Assembly: GCA_009780035.1 (NCBI GenBank)
Contig: WRAU01000001.1
Span: 186,001-250,000 of the forward strand
Length of the DNA: 64,000 nucleotides
Direction: 5' to 3'
DNA from: Alphaproteobacteria bacterium
Lineage (GTDB): Bacteria; Pseudomonadota; Alphaproteobacteria; WRAU01; Hepatincolaceae
Within the stretch, counting starts at the first letter, position 1, and every line of letters starts with the position of its first letter. Position numbers and translations under genes: made by a program. Shown piece by piece: positions 16,807-26,327 of this stretch. Under the pieces are notes generated by a model. It did not search any database, was not told where the DNA came from, and saw nothing but the letters and a program-made list of their open reading frames with translations.

Positions 16807-18867
16807 TTAATCTGGAGTTTTTTTAGTAAAAACAAAATTACTTTCCCAAAGTTTAGTATTTTTTAATCCAATCCGTTTAAAAATAAAAAATATTGCTGTA
16901 TAGCTTAAGATAAAAATAATACTAAAAATTATGCCGCCGTATAAATTTGTAGCGATTTGATAAAATAGGGCAGCAATCATAAAGGCATTGAATGTTGACC
17001 AAGTTCCTACTATCCAAGCCCATTTTTTATTGATTTCTAAGGATATTGCCCGCATAGCACTTAAACAAGGCGAGTAGATTAAAATAAATAATAAAAAGGC
17101 AAAAATTCCAGCAAAACCATTGAACTTTTCATACATAATTTGGGTTTTGCTATCCATATTGTTTAATAGGGAATAGCTGGAAGCTATGTCAAACATATCA
17201 AAATAGTTTTTATCAATCAGCTGATTTTTAAAATCCACAAGAGCGTTTTCAATTTCTGCTAAAATAAGCACTTCTGTATTTTCCTGCTGAGAGTTGATGT
17301 TTGGAAAATATACGGCATCTAAGGTAGCAACAACCATTTCTTTAGCTAAAAATCCAGTAATAATGCTTAAGGTAGCTTGCCAATTATCTTCCTTAATGCC
17401 TAATGGGGATAAAACTGGAGTTATACTACGGCTGGCTGCAGAAAGAATGCTTTTGTTAGAATCAATGGGAACAATTTCTCCTTTAAAAGAAACTGAAGAT
17501 AATAGGGTTAAAAAAGCAATAATTGGGATAATTATTTTCCCTAAGCCAATTACAAAATTTTTAACTCTTATCAGCGAATTTTTTAAGATATATAAAAAAT
17601 TAGGCAGCATATAATCGGGCAAATCCATAATAAAGGGTAAAGATTTTCCATTATTGAATAAACTTCTTGATAGAAATATGCCATTGATAACTGTAAGGGT
17701 TATCCCTAGAAAGTATAGTAAAAAAACCATATTTAACGCCATTGTGCCGAATGCCAAAAAGCATAAATAAACATACACGGGCAGCTTAGCCGAGCAGGAT
17801 ATTGTAGGCGCCATCATCAGCGACAGCCTTCTATCACTTTCTCTTTCTAATGTTCGGCAGCCGCTAGAGCAGGCAGCAGTGCAGCCTAAGCCCATAATTA
17901 GAGCAATAAAAGCCTTGCCCGGCAATCCTAATTTTTGCATTATGCCGTCAGTAATAAAGGCTTGTCTTGCCATATAACCGCTTTGTTCTAAAATTCCTAA
18001 TAGGAAAAATAGAGTGAAAATAATAGGAACGAAAGTTAGCATGGTTTGAATGCCTCCGCCAATTCCATTGGCTAAAACTATTAGAATAATTTCTGGAAGG
18101 AATGACAGGTATTTGTTTGGCAAATCTACAAAAATAATTTCACCTAGGGCATCTATAAAACCCGAGAAAATAATATGAATATTTAAAGTTATTAAAAGGA
18201 TTGCATAAATGATTATAGCAAATAAAGGAATCGCCAAAATTTTATTTAGCAATACCGCATCTAAAATTGTGGTAATTTTAGTAGCTTTAGAAGTTAATTT
18301 CGGCAGCTGTTGGGTTATAGATTTAATTAGCTTAATATGATCGATAGTTTGCCGGCTAATTGTATTTTCTTGAGGGTGGTAATTTTTAATGGCAGCTTTA
18401 AGCTGTTCTAGTCCAGTTTTCTTTTTGGCAGAAAACATTATAACTGGAACTTTTAAAGTATCTTCTAAAGTTTTTTGAACTTGACTGATTTCTGTAAGCG
18501 AAAGTTGAACCATATCAACCATATTAACTACGATAATTGTGTTAAGTTTGCGGGATATGGCGTTGAGGGTTAATAATAAATTTCTTTGCAGATGGGTAAT
18601 ATCTATAACATTTATATATAAATCATTAGGGTTAGCTTGAATATATTCACTAACTACAGTTTCATCTTTAGAATCTGAAAATGAAGATAAGGAATTAATT
18701 CCTGGTAAATCTATAAGAGTATAGTTTTTATTATCAATAGAAAAGTTGCCTTCATACGAATCAACTGTAACTCCAGAAAAATTAGCAACTTTCCTGTTTT
18801 GTGAAGTTAGCATGTTAAAAACTGAAGTTTTTCCAGCGTTAGGATATCCTAATAAACTAACTCTCAT
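16807..18867 (-). CDS. feoB: Ferrous iron transporter FeoB
   Basis: 686 residues. The N-terminal G-domain has G1 GYPNAGKTS at about residues 7-15, the G3 element LIDLPG and G4 NMVDM. The membrane part contains the Gate repeats, including LGCTAACSSGCRTLE and FLAKEMVV, with helices to the C-terminus. FeoB imports Fe(II) through the inner membrane and implies iron acquisition under reducing conditions. It is somewhat shorter than E. coli FeoB (773). Its start overlaps feoA by 11 bases. Confidence 0.95.
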   Translation of the reverse strand: MRVSLLGYPNAGKTSVFNMLTSQNRKVANFSGVTVDSYEGNFSIDNKNYTLIDLPGINSLSSFSDSKDETVVSEYIQANPNDLYINVIDITHLQRNLLLTLNAISRKLNTIIVVNMVDMVQLSLTEISQVQKTLEDTLKVPVIMFSAKKKTGLEQLKAAIKNYHPQENTISRQTIDHIKLIKSITQQLPKLTSKATKITTILDAVLLNKILAIPLFAIIIYAILLITLNIHIIFSGFIDALGEIIFVDLPNKYLSFLPEIILIVLANGIGGGIQTMLTFVPIIFTLFFLLGILEQSGYMARQAFITDGIMQKLGLPGKAFIALIMGLGCTAACSSGCRTLERESDRRLSLMMAPTISCSAKLPVYVYLCFLAFGTMALNMVFLLYFLGITLTVINGIFLSRSLFNNGKSLPFIMDLPDYMLPNFLYILKNSLIRVKNFVIGLGKIIIPIIAFLTLLSSVSFKGEIVPIDSNKSILSAASRSITPVLSPLGIKEDNWQATLSIITGFLAKEMVVATLDAVYFPNINSQQENTEVLILAEIENALVDFKNQLIDKNYFDMFDIASSYSLLNNMDSKTQIMYEKFNGFAGIFAFLLFILIYSPCLSAMRAISLEINKKWAWIVGTWSTFNAFMIAALFYQIATNLYGGIIFSIIFILSYTAIFFIFKRIGLKNTKLWESNFVFTKKTPD

Positions 18868-19117
18868 GAGCTCCTTCCTGTAATAATATGTTATCCGCTT
18901 CTTTTTTTCTAATAACTAAATTACTGCCGACAATATTTACTTCAAATGTGTTGCCCATAATTGATTTTCTAATAATTCTTAGAGAGTTTCCAATAACAAA
19001 TCCGTAAGAAGCTAATCTATCTTTTTCATGCAATGAAAGATTATCTGAAAATCCTATAATAGTATAATCCTTACCCTCATGGGCTTTAGATAAAAAAATT
19101 GCTGTTAAATTTTCCAT
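18857..19117 (-). CDS. feoA: Ferrous iron transport accessory protein FeoA
   Basis: 86 residues with an SH3-like FeoA fold: YTIIGFSDNLSLHEKDRLASYGFVIGNSLRIIRKS matches the family pattern of a regulator acting on FeoB. It is the first gene of feoAB and overlaps feoB by 11 bases. No feoC is visible. The 276 bases upstream hold no gene and no convincing Fur box by eye. Confidence 0.9.
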   Translation of the reverse strand: MENLTAIFLSKAHEGKDYTIIGFSDNLSLHEKDRLASYGFVIGNSLRIIRKSIMGNTFEVNIVGSNLVIRKKEADNILLQEGAHES

Positions 19118-19330
19118 AGGTTTCTTCTATTTCTGTCTGTATATATATCCTACTAAATTACTAAGATATATTCTATATAACACACATTATAGCATACAAA
19201 ATTCTTATTGCAAATACTTAGTATAATCAAAGTTATATGTAATTTTAATAGATGCAGCTTTCTAACGGCATGACGAAAAGGGTAAGGTTATGGTTAAACT
19301 CTTAAGTAATAGAATAGATAGGGTTAGCAG

Positions 19331-19363
19331 CAAAAAACCCGCTTTCACATGTAAAAGCGGGTT
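19331..19363 (-). terminator. Rho-independent terminator of porin gene 19394-20500
   Basis: On the minus strand, AACCCGCTTT pairs with AAAGCGGGTT and is followed by a T run, about 30 bases beyond the porin stop. Confidence 0.9.
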
Positions 19364-19393
19364 GATTGTCTTAAAAATAAATTGCAATAATTA

Positions 19394-20500
19394 TTAGAAG
19401 TTATATTTAATAACTGCTGCTAATTCACTAGAATTACTATCACTAGCATCTAAAATTGCATTTTTGCTTCTTAAATCATGTCTGTATTCTATAGCCGTTG
19501 TTAATGATTTATTAAACGAATATTGCGAACCAATAGCTGCATAATTAAGAGTTGTATAATTATTATTTTTACTAGTATGACTATCATTAACGGTTAATCT
19601 TTGGAAATTGTTACCAACATAAATTGCTACCGGTTGTATAGGTTTATAAGCAATATAGCTTTCTTGTCCTATAATACTAGACTTATCCCACCAATTACTA
19701 GCTGATTGAGCATGATAAGAACCTGTTAAAGCAAAGTCAAACATATCAGATGTATAAGAAACACCAGCAATACCAGAAGCTAATCCTAATGTATCTGAAG
19801 TATCCACTTTATCGTTGAAGGCAACATAGTTACCAGCAATACCTATTTTAACGCCAGTAGCTACAGTGCTAATTACTGATGCTCCAAAAGCATATTTTCT
19901 TGACATATCAGTAATAAACGCATTACTTGAAGTGTATTGTCCAGAATCTTTAGTAGTGTATTGCACGCCTATAGAAGTTCCTCCAAAGGCTTTATCGTAT
20001 CTAAAAGTTGAGTCTGGTCTTAAAAGAGTAATAAAATCATTACTGCCGAATAACTGGCTACTGCCTATTAGGTTAGCCTCACCGCCATTTATGTTAAACA
20101 TATCTGTGAAAGCTTCTACATCATAATAAGTAGAATATTGTTTACCATAGGTAATTTTGCCAAATTTATTGCTGTCAATTCCGGCAAAACCTAAACGATT
20201 TTTACCCCAAAATCCAGTATTACTTTGAGTATCAAATGCCCATTGAACTTTACCGAATACTTTCATATCATCATTAACTTGATCTGTTCCAGAAAATTCA
20301 ATTCTTGATCCGTTATCGTAGCCGGTTACACTATCAAATTTATTACTGGTAGGGTCAGAATTTTGATTAGTATGTATTCCCATATCTACTCTACCGCCAA
20401 CAGAAAAAGTTTTGCCGTCTTGGTTATATAGATCCGTAGCGCTAGCTGCACCAGTCATTAATAGAGAAGCACCGATAATGCTTAAAGATTTTTTTAACAT
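19394..20500 (-). CDS. Outer-membrane porin (general diffusion type)
   Basis: About 368 residues. Signal peptide LKKSLSIIGASLLMTGAASA, then a 16-strand-type porin body: YNQDGKTFSVGGRVDMG, VFGKVQWAFDTQ, NRLGFAGIDSNKFGKITYGKQ, repeated Gly/aromatic strands and a C-terminal phenylalanine (AAVIKYNF), the signal for barrel assembly. The FGKITYGKQ block is typical of gammaproteobacterial-style Porin_4 proteins. Translation starts at the ATG at 20500, with GGAGAAAG upstream. The neighbouring gene encodes a close relative; each has its own terminator, so they are separate transcripts. Confidence 0.9.
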   Translation of the reverse strand: MLKKSLSIIGASLLMTGAASATDLYNQDGKTFSVGGRVDMGIHTNQNSDPTSNKFDSVTGYDNGSRIEFSGTDQVNDDMKVFGKVQWAFDTQSNTGFWGKNRLGFAGIDSNKFGKITYGKQYSTYYDVEAFTDMFNINGGEANLIGSSQLFGSNDFITLLRPDSTFRYDKAFGGTSIGVQYTTKDSGQYTSSNAFITDMSRKYAFGASVISTVATGVKIGIAGNYVAFNDKVDTSDTLGLASGIAGVSYTSDMFDFALTGSYHAQSASNWWDKSSIIGQESYIAYKPIQPVAIYVGNNFQRLTVNDSHTSKNNNYTTLNYAAIGSQYSFNKSLTTAIEYRHDLRSKNAILDASDSNSSELAAVIKYNF

Positions 20501-20674
20501 CAACTTTCTCCTTTGAAAAAATAAATAATTTTAAACTACTACTGATTGATAGTATAAACGAAAATTAAAAAAATGTTAATAAATTTTTAATTATAAGACA
20601 AAAAGCAAGATATAGCTTAATTATCACATATTTTGTTTTTTAGTAAAAAATGTGCAGGCAAGCGAATCGATATA

Positions 20675-20709
20675 GAAAAAAGAGGTGTATGAAAATTACA
20701 CCTCTTTTT
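20675..20709 (-). terminator. Rho-independent terminator of porin gene 20719-21876
   Basis: On the minus strand, AAAGAGGTGTA pairs with TACACCTCTTT, followed by a T run, ten bases from the porin stop. Confidence 0.9.
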
Positions 20710-20718
20710 AATTAATAA

Positions 20719-21876
20719 TTAGAAATCGTATCTAAAAATAGCGCCTATTTGGCTGGCATTAGCTTTGTTCCATGAGTTATTAATATCAGATTTACCTCTT
20801 AAATCATAAGAATACTCTACAGATACATAGGCTTGCGGGGTAAAGTAGTTTCTAGCTCCTACAGATACATAGTTGTATTCTGTAGTGCTTTTTGTGTTCC
20901 CTTTGTTGGCATACAAACCAGCATCATTTGTTTTATAAGAAGTTGTTTGGAAATTGTTTCCTATAAAAACTTGTTGATTTTGGGCAACTTTTACTGCAAA
21001 GAAGGCTTCTTCACCTATTGAAGCAGTTTCTGGAGCGACACCAGTGTTAGCAAGAAGTTGATACAAGTTAGTATTATACGAGCCAGTTAAACCAAAAGAA
21101 AAGCGGTCATCATTATAAGAAATCCCAAGAATACCGTCCATTCTATCTACTTTTTCACCAGATAATGAAGTAACATCTAATTTAGCAAAGTTAAATGCTC
21201 CCCCAATTTTTAAGCCTTGAGCAACATCGCCAATAACTACGGCACCAGCAGAGTAGTCTCTATCAACAACCCCAGTTGAATAAGTAGAATGAGCTTGATA
21301 TTGGAAACCGTAAGCAACAGGACCATCTTTTCTATCGTATCTAGCGGCACCATCTGCTCTGCCAACGCCTGTAAATCCACCATCGCCAGCTTGACCGCTA
21401 GTGCCATTAAATATTGAAGTATATGGTGCAACACCATTTGTGCCGGTTAAATCAAATTTTTCTGTAAAGGCTGAAACATCATGATAAACCCCAACTTGTT
21501 TACCAAAAGTAAATTTACCGAAAGTTTTATGGTCAACCCCTGCAAATCCTTGGCGAGGTGTGAAGAAATCTTTTTGATCAGTGCCGTCATTCTTAGTAGC
21601 TAACGGGTTGATACCCCATTCATAAGTAGCAAAAACTTTCATATCATCATTAACTGCACGCGTGCCTGTAATGCTTAGTTTTGAAGATTTGTTTTTATCT
21701 TGAGATACAAAAACAAGATTATTTGTATCAGAACCATTAGTTGTTGACTGATAGCCAAATTTCATAGTTCCGCCAATAGCAATAGTATTTCCATCATTAT
21801 TATAAATTTCAGTAGCATTAGATATTGACGCCACTAGCAAACTGCCAGCAACAATACTTAAAGATTTTTTTAGCAT
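20719..21876 (-). CDS. Outer-membrane porin, tandem paralogue
   Basis: 385 residues, clearly related to the porin at 19394: signal peptide LKKSLSIVAGSLLVASISNA, then IYNNDGNTIAIGG, MKVFATYEWG, RQGFAGVDHKTFGKFTFGKQVG, YDLRGKS and the terminal AIFRYDF. Loops differ in length and sequence, consistent with different pore or exposure properties. Two tandem porins suggest diverse small-molecule uptake across the outer membrane. Start at ATG 21876 with AAAGGA upstream. Confidence 0.9.
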   Translation of the reverse strand: MLKKSLSIVAGSLLVASISNATEIYNNDGNTIAIGGTMKFGYQSTTNGSDTNNLVFVSQDKNKSSKLSITGTRAVNDDMKVFATYEWGINPLATKNDGTDQKDFFTPRQGFAGVDHKTFGKFTFGKQVGVYHDVSAFTEKFDLTGTNGVAPYTSIFNGTSGQAGDGGFTGVGRADGAARYDRKDGPVAYGFQYQAHSTYSTGVVDRDYSAGAVVIGDVAQGLKIGGAFNFAKLDVTSLSGEKVDRMDGILGISYNDDRFSFGLTGSYNTNLYQLLANTGVAPETASIGEEAFFAVKVAQNQQVFIGNNFQTTSYKTNDAGLYANKGNTKSTTEYNYVSVGARNYFTPQAYVSVEYSYDLRGKSDINNSWNKANASQIGAIFRYDF

Positions 21877-21906
21877 TCTAATATTCCTTTAATTATACAT
21901 ATTATA

Positions 21907-21970
21907 TGTAATATAATTACATCACATTAGTATATAAAAAATAGTTAGCAATTAAATTGACAATAATCAA
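21907..21970. promoter_or_regulatory. Possible control region upstream of porin 20719-21876
   Basis: Two dyads lie 31-94 bases upstream of the porin ATG: TGTAATATAATTACA (21907-21921) and TTGACAATAATCAA (21957-21970). The second differs at one position from the FNR consensus TTGAT-N4-ATCAA. In sequence this AT-rich such matches arise by chance, so the assignment is tentative. Confidence 0.25.
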
Positions 21971-22122
21971 TTTATGACAAATAAAGGTAATTATATACAA
22001 AAAAGACCAAAAATTGTCATACAGACGAAAGTTGATACCCATAGAGCTTATTACATAAATGGAGGCTGTTCATTTGCTTCTATCTGCAAATGGATACCAA
22101 TTTTCTTCGGTATGACAGTATG

Positions 22123-22950
22123 TTATTTTTTAAATTTATCGAGATTCCTAACCCACTTGTATAAGTCTTCCTGCTGAATTTTTAGATGCTTACCGCGCAG
22201 ATTTTCTAAAGTAGGGCGCCGTGAAGAAAGGTCTGGAATTTTTTTATTAATAATTCCCCTAAAAATAACGCAAGATCCCATATGAAACAACCCATGCTGA
22301 TCAAAATGTGACCTTAAGATTCGCTGCAGATCGTTGGCAGAAAAATCTAGGTTAAACCACTCGCCTTGACTGTTTTTGTTCTTTATATAATTAAGGGCAT
22401 TTTTTTTATGATGCAAGCCAAGATATGGTGCGGATATGCCAAAAACAATTCCGCCGTCATTAAGAAGGTTCTTAATTTTTACCATAAATTCTTCTCGGCT
22501 TCCTTGTATTTTATCTAAAGCAAAATTTAGAGAAACCGAATCAAATTTCTTATTTGGCAGATGAGAGTAGTTAATATCAAAAACAGAGGTTTGGATTCGG
22601 CAAAAACTGCCGTCAAACATTTTTTTTATATCATCTAAAGAATCCATATCGCTATCAAGGGCGGTAATAATAGGAAAGCTATCCGATAAGCGATGGGCAT
22701 TTTTTATCATAAGTCCGTGAAAAGGAAAAACTTCTAAATGGTTCCCCCCCATAAACATATAGCTTTCCTGCATATTCTCTAAGGGGCAGTTAAGATTTGA
22801 TAAATTTTTAAAAGTTTTTCTGTGAATTACAGCCATAGCAATATCATCACGAAGCTGTATAAATCCTGCTCCTAATGAGGCGAATAAATCTTTAGAGTAT
22901 TTTAATCCATAGATTAATTTTGCAGGTGAAAGATTCTTAAAAATTTTCAT
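22123..22950 (-). CDS. Putative SAM-dependent methyltransferase-fold protein
   Basis: 275 residues. The layout resembles class I methyltransferases: an N-terminal helical part, a MFMGGNHLEVFP segment where the SAM loop would be, FPIITALDSDMDSLDDIKK for the second strand, FDSVSLNFALDKIQGSREEFMVKIKNLLNDGGIVFGIS as the post-motif region, and a C-terminal substrate lid. The usual GxGxG loop is degenerate, so activity is uncertain. It is convergent with nothing and ends in a 245-base gap before the porin promoter. A terminator of the upstream small gene separates the two. Confidence 0.55.
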   Translation of the reverse strand: MKIFKNLSPAKLIYGLKYSKDLFASLGAGFIQLRDDIAMAVIHRKTFKNLSNLNCPLENMQESYMFMGGNHLEVFPFHGLMIKNAHRLSDSFPIITALDSDMDSLDDIKKMFDGSFCRIQTSVFDINYSHLPNKKFDSVSLNFALDKIQGSREEFMVKIKNLLNDGGIVFGISAPYLGLHHKKNALNYIKNKNSQGEWFNLDFSANDLQRILRSHFDQHGLFHMGSCVIFRGIINKKIPDLSSRRPTLENLRGKHLKIQQEDLYKWVRNLDKFKK

Positions 22951-22960
22951 GTGTTTAAAA

Positions 22961-22990
22961 TTAAAAATAGCCCCTAAAAATTAGGAGCTA
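22961..22990 (-). terminator. Rho-independent terminator of gene 23003-23260
   Basis: On the minus strand, TAGCTCCTAA pairs with TTAGGGGCTA (one G-T pair) and runs into a T-rich stretch, twelve bases after the stop at 23003. Confidence 0.8.
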
Positions 22991-23002
22991 CTTTATACGG
23001 GC

Positions 23003-23260
23003 TTATTCAGATTTATTTAAGCCGGCTGCTTCTTGCATTTTAGCGATCATATCTTGATTTTTAGGATCGTTTGTAAACACAGCTAATGCGTAAATAAAAG
23101 TATTTACAGGCAAAGCAATAGTTTTAGTTGCTACAGGAAGATTTTTATTTTGCTGATCTGCAGCTACAGTAGCGTCTTGATTTCCCATAATTAATTTAAC
23201 AACACCGTTATTAATATTGATGGCAGTAATAGCATCGAAGTAAGAAATATCTTTATCCAT
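23003..23260 (-). CDS. Small conserved-looking cytoplasmic protein, unknown function
   Basis: 85 residues from the ATG at 23260, chosen because GAGGAATT lies just upstream; the longer reading frame to 23458 has no such signal and overlaps aspS. The sequence SYFDAITAININNGVVKLIMGNQ, then ATKTIALPVNTFIYALAVF and a Gln/Met-rich helix, resembles small alphaproteobacterial proteins of unknown role. There is no signal peptide. It is divergent from aspS and has its own terminator. Confidence 0.6.
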   Translation of the reverse strand: MDKDISYFDAITAININNGVVKLIMGNQDATVAADQQNKNLPVATKTIALPVNTFIYALAVFTNDPKNQDMIAKMQEAAGLNKSE

Positions 23261-23437
23261 TGTAATTCCTCTAAAAAGTTGTTTATTAAAAATAAATACA
23301 TTAACTATGTAGTATAAAAATTTTGTTTTGTCTATATGAATAAGTAAAAAAGATATAAAATGTATTGGACTAAAATTTAACATGGAATTATAATCTTCAT
23401 AAGAAATTCTTTTAATAATAAGTAGGATATAGGAAAA

Positions 23438-25231
23438 ATGCACAAGTTTAGGACTCATAATTGTGGGGAGTTAAGTGAAAAACATATAGGTGAAAGAGTT
23501 AAACTTTCAGGTTGGGTATTAAGAAAAAGAGATCATGGAAGCCTAGTTTTTATAGACTTAAGAGACCATTATGGGGTAACACAGTGTGTGATTGACAGTG
23601 ATTCGCCGCTGTTTTCAAGAGTGCAGGATACTAGAACCGAATCGGTTATAACAGTTGTAGGAGAAGTGGTTCGCCGCACTGAAGATACAATTAATGCTGA
23701 ATTAAAAACTGGCATGATTGAATTAACAATTGCTGAATTCTTAATGGAAAATCCGTCGCGGGTGCTGCCGTTTTTAGTAAATGAAGACGATAACAGCCCT
23801 GAAGATATGCGTCTTAAATACCGTTTTTTAGATTTGCGGCGCGAAAAAACTCATAATAATATTGTTATGCGTTCCCGTATTATTTCTTTTATCCGCAGAA
23901 AAATGGAATCTTTAGGATTCTTAGAAATGCAAACGCCAATTTTAACTGCAAGTTCCCCAGAGGGTGCAAGAGATTTTCTAGTGCCTGCCCGTAAGCATCC
24001 AGGCAAGTTTTACGCTTTGCCGCAGGCTCCGCAGCAGTTTAAGCAATTGCTTATGACCTCAGGCTTTGACAGATACTTCCAAATTGCGCCGTGTTTTAGA
24101 GATGAAGATGCACGGGCAGACAGAACTCCAGGCGAATTTTATCAGCTGGATTTTGAAATGGCTTATGTAGAACAGGAAGATGTATTTAAAGTTCTTGAAG
24201 ATGTTATGTATTCTACATTCAATGAGTTTGCTAATGGCAAAAAAGTTTCACCGCTGCCTTTTGTGCGGATTCCTTATAGAGAAAGTATGTTTAAATATGG
24301 CAGCGATAAGCCAGATTTAAGAAATCCTCTAGTAATTGTAGATGCTACAGAGGTTTTTAGGGGCAGCGATTTTTCTTTATTTGCCAGCCTGATAGAAAAA
24401 GGCAATTTTGTTCGGGCTATTAATACTAAAAATACAGCTAATCAGCCAAGAAGTTTTTTTGATAAGCTGAACGAATGGGCAAGAAAAGAAGGTCAAGGCG
24501 GTTTAGGATATATAATTTTTGATGCCGATGGCACAACCAAAGGTCCTATTGCTTCAAAATTATCTGCAGAGCGGATTGCTTTGGTAAAACAGCAAACAGG
24601 TGCAGAAAATGGCGACAGCGTATTCTTTATCTGCGGTAAAGAAAGCGGTGATTATAAAGATGTTAAATTTTGCGGAGCTGCCAGAACAAGAATTGCTGAA
24701 GAGTTAGATATTATTGAAAAAGATGTTTTCAAGTTCTGCTTAATTGTTGATTTCCCAATGTATGAAATTAATGAAGAAACCGGACAGGTAGATTTCTCGC
24801 ACAATCCATTCTCTATGCCGCAGGGTGGGTTAGAGGCTTTAACGAATATGGATCCTTTAGATATTTTAGCTTATCAGTATGATATTGTTTGTAATGGCAT
24901 AGAGCTTTCTAGCGGAGCGATTCGGAATCACCGCCCGGATATTATGGTAAAAGCCTTTGAAACTGCTGGTTATGGTCGTGATGAAATTGAGAAAAATTTT
25001 GCAGGAATGTTTAATGCCTTCCAATACGGAGCGCCTCCTCACGGTGGTTCAGCTCCGGGAATTGATAGAATTGTTATGCTTTTAACGGATTCTATCAATA
25101 TTAGGGAAATTATTGCGTTTCCATTAACTCAAACTGGAGAAGATTTAATGATGAACGCTCCTACCGAAGCTAAGCTAAAACATTTAAAGGAACTGCATAT
25201 AAGGGTTGAATTACCTAAAAATACTAAGTAG
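23438..25231 (+). CDS. aspS: Aspartyl-tRNA synthetase (bacterial type)
   Basis: 597 residues, the length of bacterial AspRS with the GAD insertion. Motif 1 lies around [17 protein letters not shown]. Motif 2 spans [28 protein letters not shown]. The insert domain has [11 protein letters not shown]. Motif 3 is [19 protein letters not shown]. It charges tRNA-Asp, and possibly tRNA-Asn if the species lacks AsnRS. AspRS is the target of processed microcin C, which is relevant to the cluster at 57.6 kb. It is the first gene of aspS-xseB-ispA-dxs. Confidence 0.97.
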   Translation: MHKFRTHNCGELSEKHIGERVKLSGWVLRKRDHGSLVFIDLRDHYGVTQCVIDSDSPLFSRVQDTRTESVITVVGEVVRRTEDTINAELKTGMIELTIAEFLMENPSRVLPFLVNEDDNSPEDMRLKYRFLDLRREKTHNNIVMRSRIISFIRRKMESLGFLEMQTPILTASSPEGARDFLVPARKHPGKFYALPQAPQQFKQLLMTSGFDRYFQIAPCFRDEDARADRTPGEFYQLDFEMAYVEQEDVFKVLEDVMYSTFNEFANGKKVSPLPFVRIPYRESMFKYGSDKPDLRNPLVIVDATEVFRGSDFSLFASLIEKGNFVRAINTKNTANQPRSFFDKLNEWARKEGQGGLGYIIFDADGTTKGPIASKLSAERIALVKQQTGAENGDSVFFICGKESGDYKDVKFCGAARTRIAEELDIIEKDVFKFCLIVDFPMYEINEETGQVDFSHNPFSMPQGGLEALTNMDPLDILAYQYDIVCNGIELSSGAIRNHRPDIMVKAFETAGYGRDEIEKNFAGMFNAFQYGAPPHGGSAPGIDRIVMLLTDSINIREIIAFPLTQTGEDLMMNAPTEAKLKHLKELHIRVELPKNTK

Positions 25232-25239
25232 GAATTTTC

Positions 25240-25467
25240 GTGAAAAAAATTGATATTAAAAGCATTACATCAAAAGAAGATCTGCAGAAGCTAGAGCTTT
25301 CATTTGAAGAGGTTTATTCGCAGCTGGAACAAATTGTTAATTTGCAGGAAAAAGGTGAAATCAGCTTGGAAGACAGCATTAAATTTTATAAAGCTGGCAA
25401 AATTTTAGCAGAATATGCTCAAGATATTTTAGCTAGCGCACGCGTGGAAGTAGAGAAAGTAAATTAG
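25240..25467 (+). CDS. xseB: Exodeoxyribonuclease VII small subunit
   Basis: 75 residues with the family core LSFEEVYSQLEQIVNLQEKGEISLEDSIKFYKAGKILAEY. It joins XseA to form exonuclease VII, which degrades single-stranded DNA. xseA is not in this window. GTG start with TAGGA upstream. The xseB-ispA-dxs order is widespread in proteobacteria. Confidence 0.93.
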   Translation: MKKIDIKSITSKEDLQKLELSFEEVYSQLEQIVNLQEKGEISLEDSIKFYKAGKILAEYAQDILASARVEVEKVN

Positions 25468-25490
25468 TAGGGTAAATGCAGTAGAATAGG

Positions 25491-26327
25491 ATGATTAATA
25501 AAATTGAAATGTCTAGGATAGCTTTAAAAATAGATAAATTATTCGATAGTTTTTTTACGCAGAATATTCCTTCAAAAAATTTACAGGCTGCAATGCGTTA
25601 TGCTACAATAGGCGGCGGTAAAAAACTTCGTCCCTACTTAATTTATACTATATCGCAAAAACTTAATGTAGCAGAAGAAACAGCGCTTTATGTAGGAGCC
25701 TGCATTGAAATGCTGCATGCTTATACTCTTATCCACGATGATTTGCCAAGTATGGATAATGATGATACCCGCCGCGGCAAGCCGTCTGTTCATATTAAGT
25801 TTAACGAGTTTACTGCTATATTGGCAGGAGATGCTTTGCAAACTGAGGCTTTTTATTTATTATCTAGTGATAATTTTAAAATAGATCCGCAGATAAAATT
25901 AAAAATTATTAAGCAAACTGCTGAAACTATGGGGGCTGGCAATCTTATCAGCGGGCAGATGTTTGATTTAGAATTTGCTAAAAATATTAGCGCAGATATG
26001 GCAACCATAAAGCAGATTCATGCCCTTAAAACTGCAAAATTAATCAGTTTATGCACGGCTATTCCCGCAATTTTAGCTAATAAAGATAATGAATTTATAA
26101 ATAAACTGTCAGTTTATGGTGAAAATTTAGGTTTAATTTATCAGATTGTTGATGATATTAAAGATAGCAACAAAAACGAGGAAACCAATGTTGTTAATAT
26201 CTTAGGCAGAGAGGAAGCTATCAATAAAATAAGAAAATTAGATTCTTCATGCAGACATATTTTAAAAGATCTAAACCTAAGTGAAATTTCTAGCATTAAT
26301 AATTATATCCTGGTGGGGATTTTATGA
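25491..26327 (+). CDS. ispA: Farnesyl/geranyl diphosphate synthase (short-chain polyprenyl synthase)
   Basis: 278 residues. GGGKKLRPYL is followed by the first aspartate-rich motif in HDDLPSMDNDDTRRGKPSVH, GDALQTEAF, and the second motif QIVDDIKD. It condenses IPP with DMAPP or GPP to make farnesyl diphosphate, which feeds undecaprenyl and ubiquinone side chains. The usual DDILD-type second motif is kept, so activity is likely. Its stop overlaps the dxs start by four bases (ATGA). Confidence 0.94.
   Translation: MINKIEMSRIALKIDKLFDSFFTQNIPSKNLQAAMRYATIGGGKKLRPYLIYTISQKLNVAEETALYVGACIEMLHAYTLIHDDLPSMDNDDTRRGKPSVHIKFNEFTAILAGDALQTEAFYLLSSDNFKIDPQIKLKIIKQTAETMGAGNLISGQMFDLEFAKNISADMATIKQIHALKTAKLISLCTAIPAILANKDNEFINKLSVYGENLGLIYQIVDDIKDSNKNEETNVVNILGREEAINKIRKLDSSCRHILKDLNLSEISSINNYILVGIL

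Noticed and set aside
21974-22177. A 67-codon frame upstream of the porin
   Set aside because: It overlaps the end of the methyltransferase gene, has no convincing ribosome-binding site and no recognisable composition, so I treat it as a chance frame.
23261-23458. N-terminal extension of the small gene at 23003
   Set aside because: The longer frame would overlap the aspS start, lacks a ribosome-binding site, and its extra residues are unlike coding sequence.
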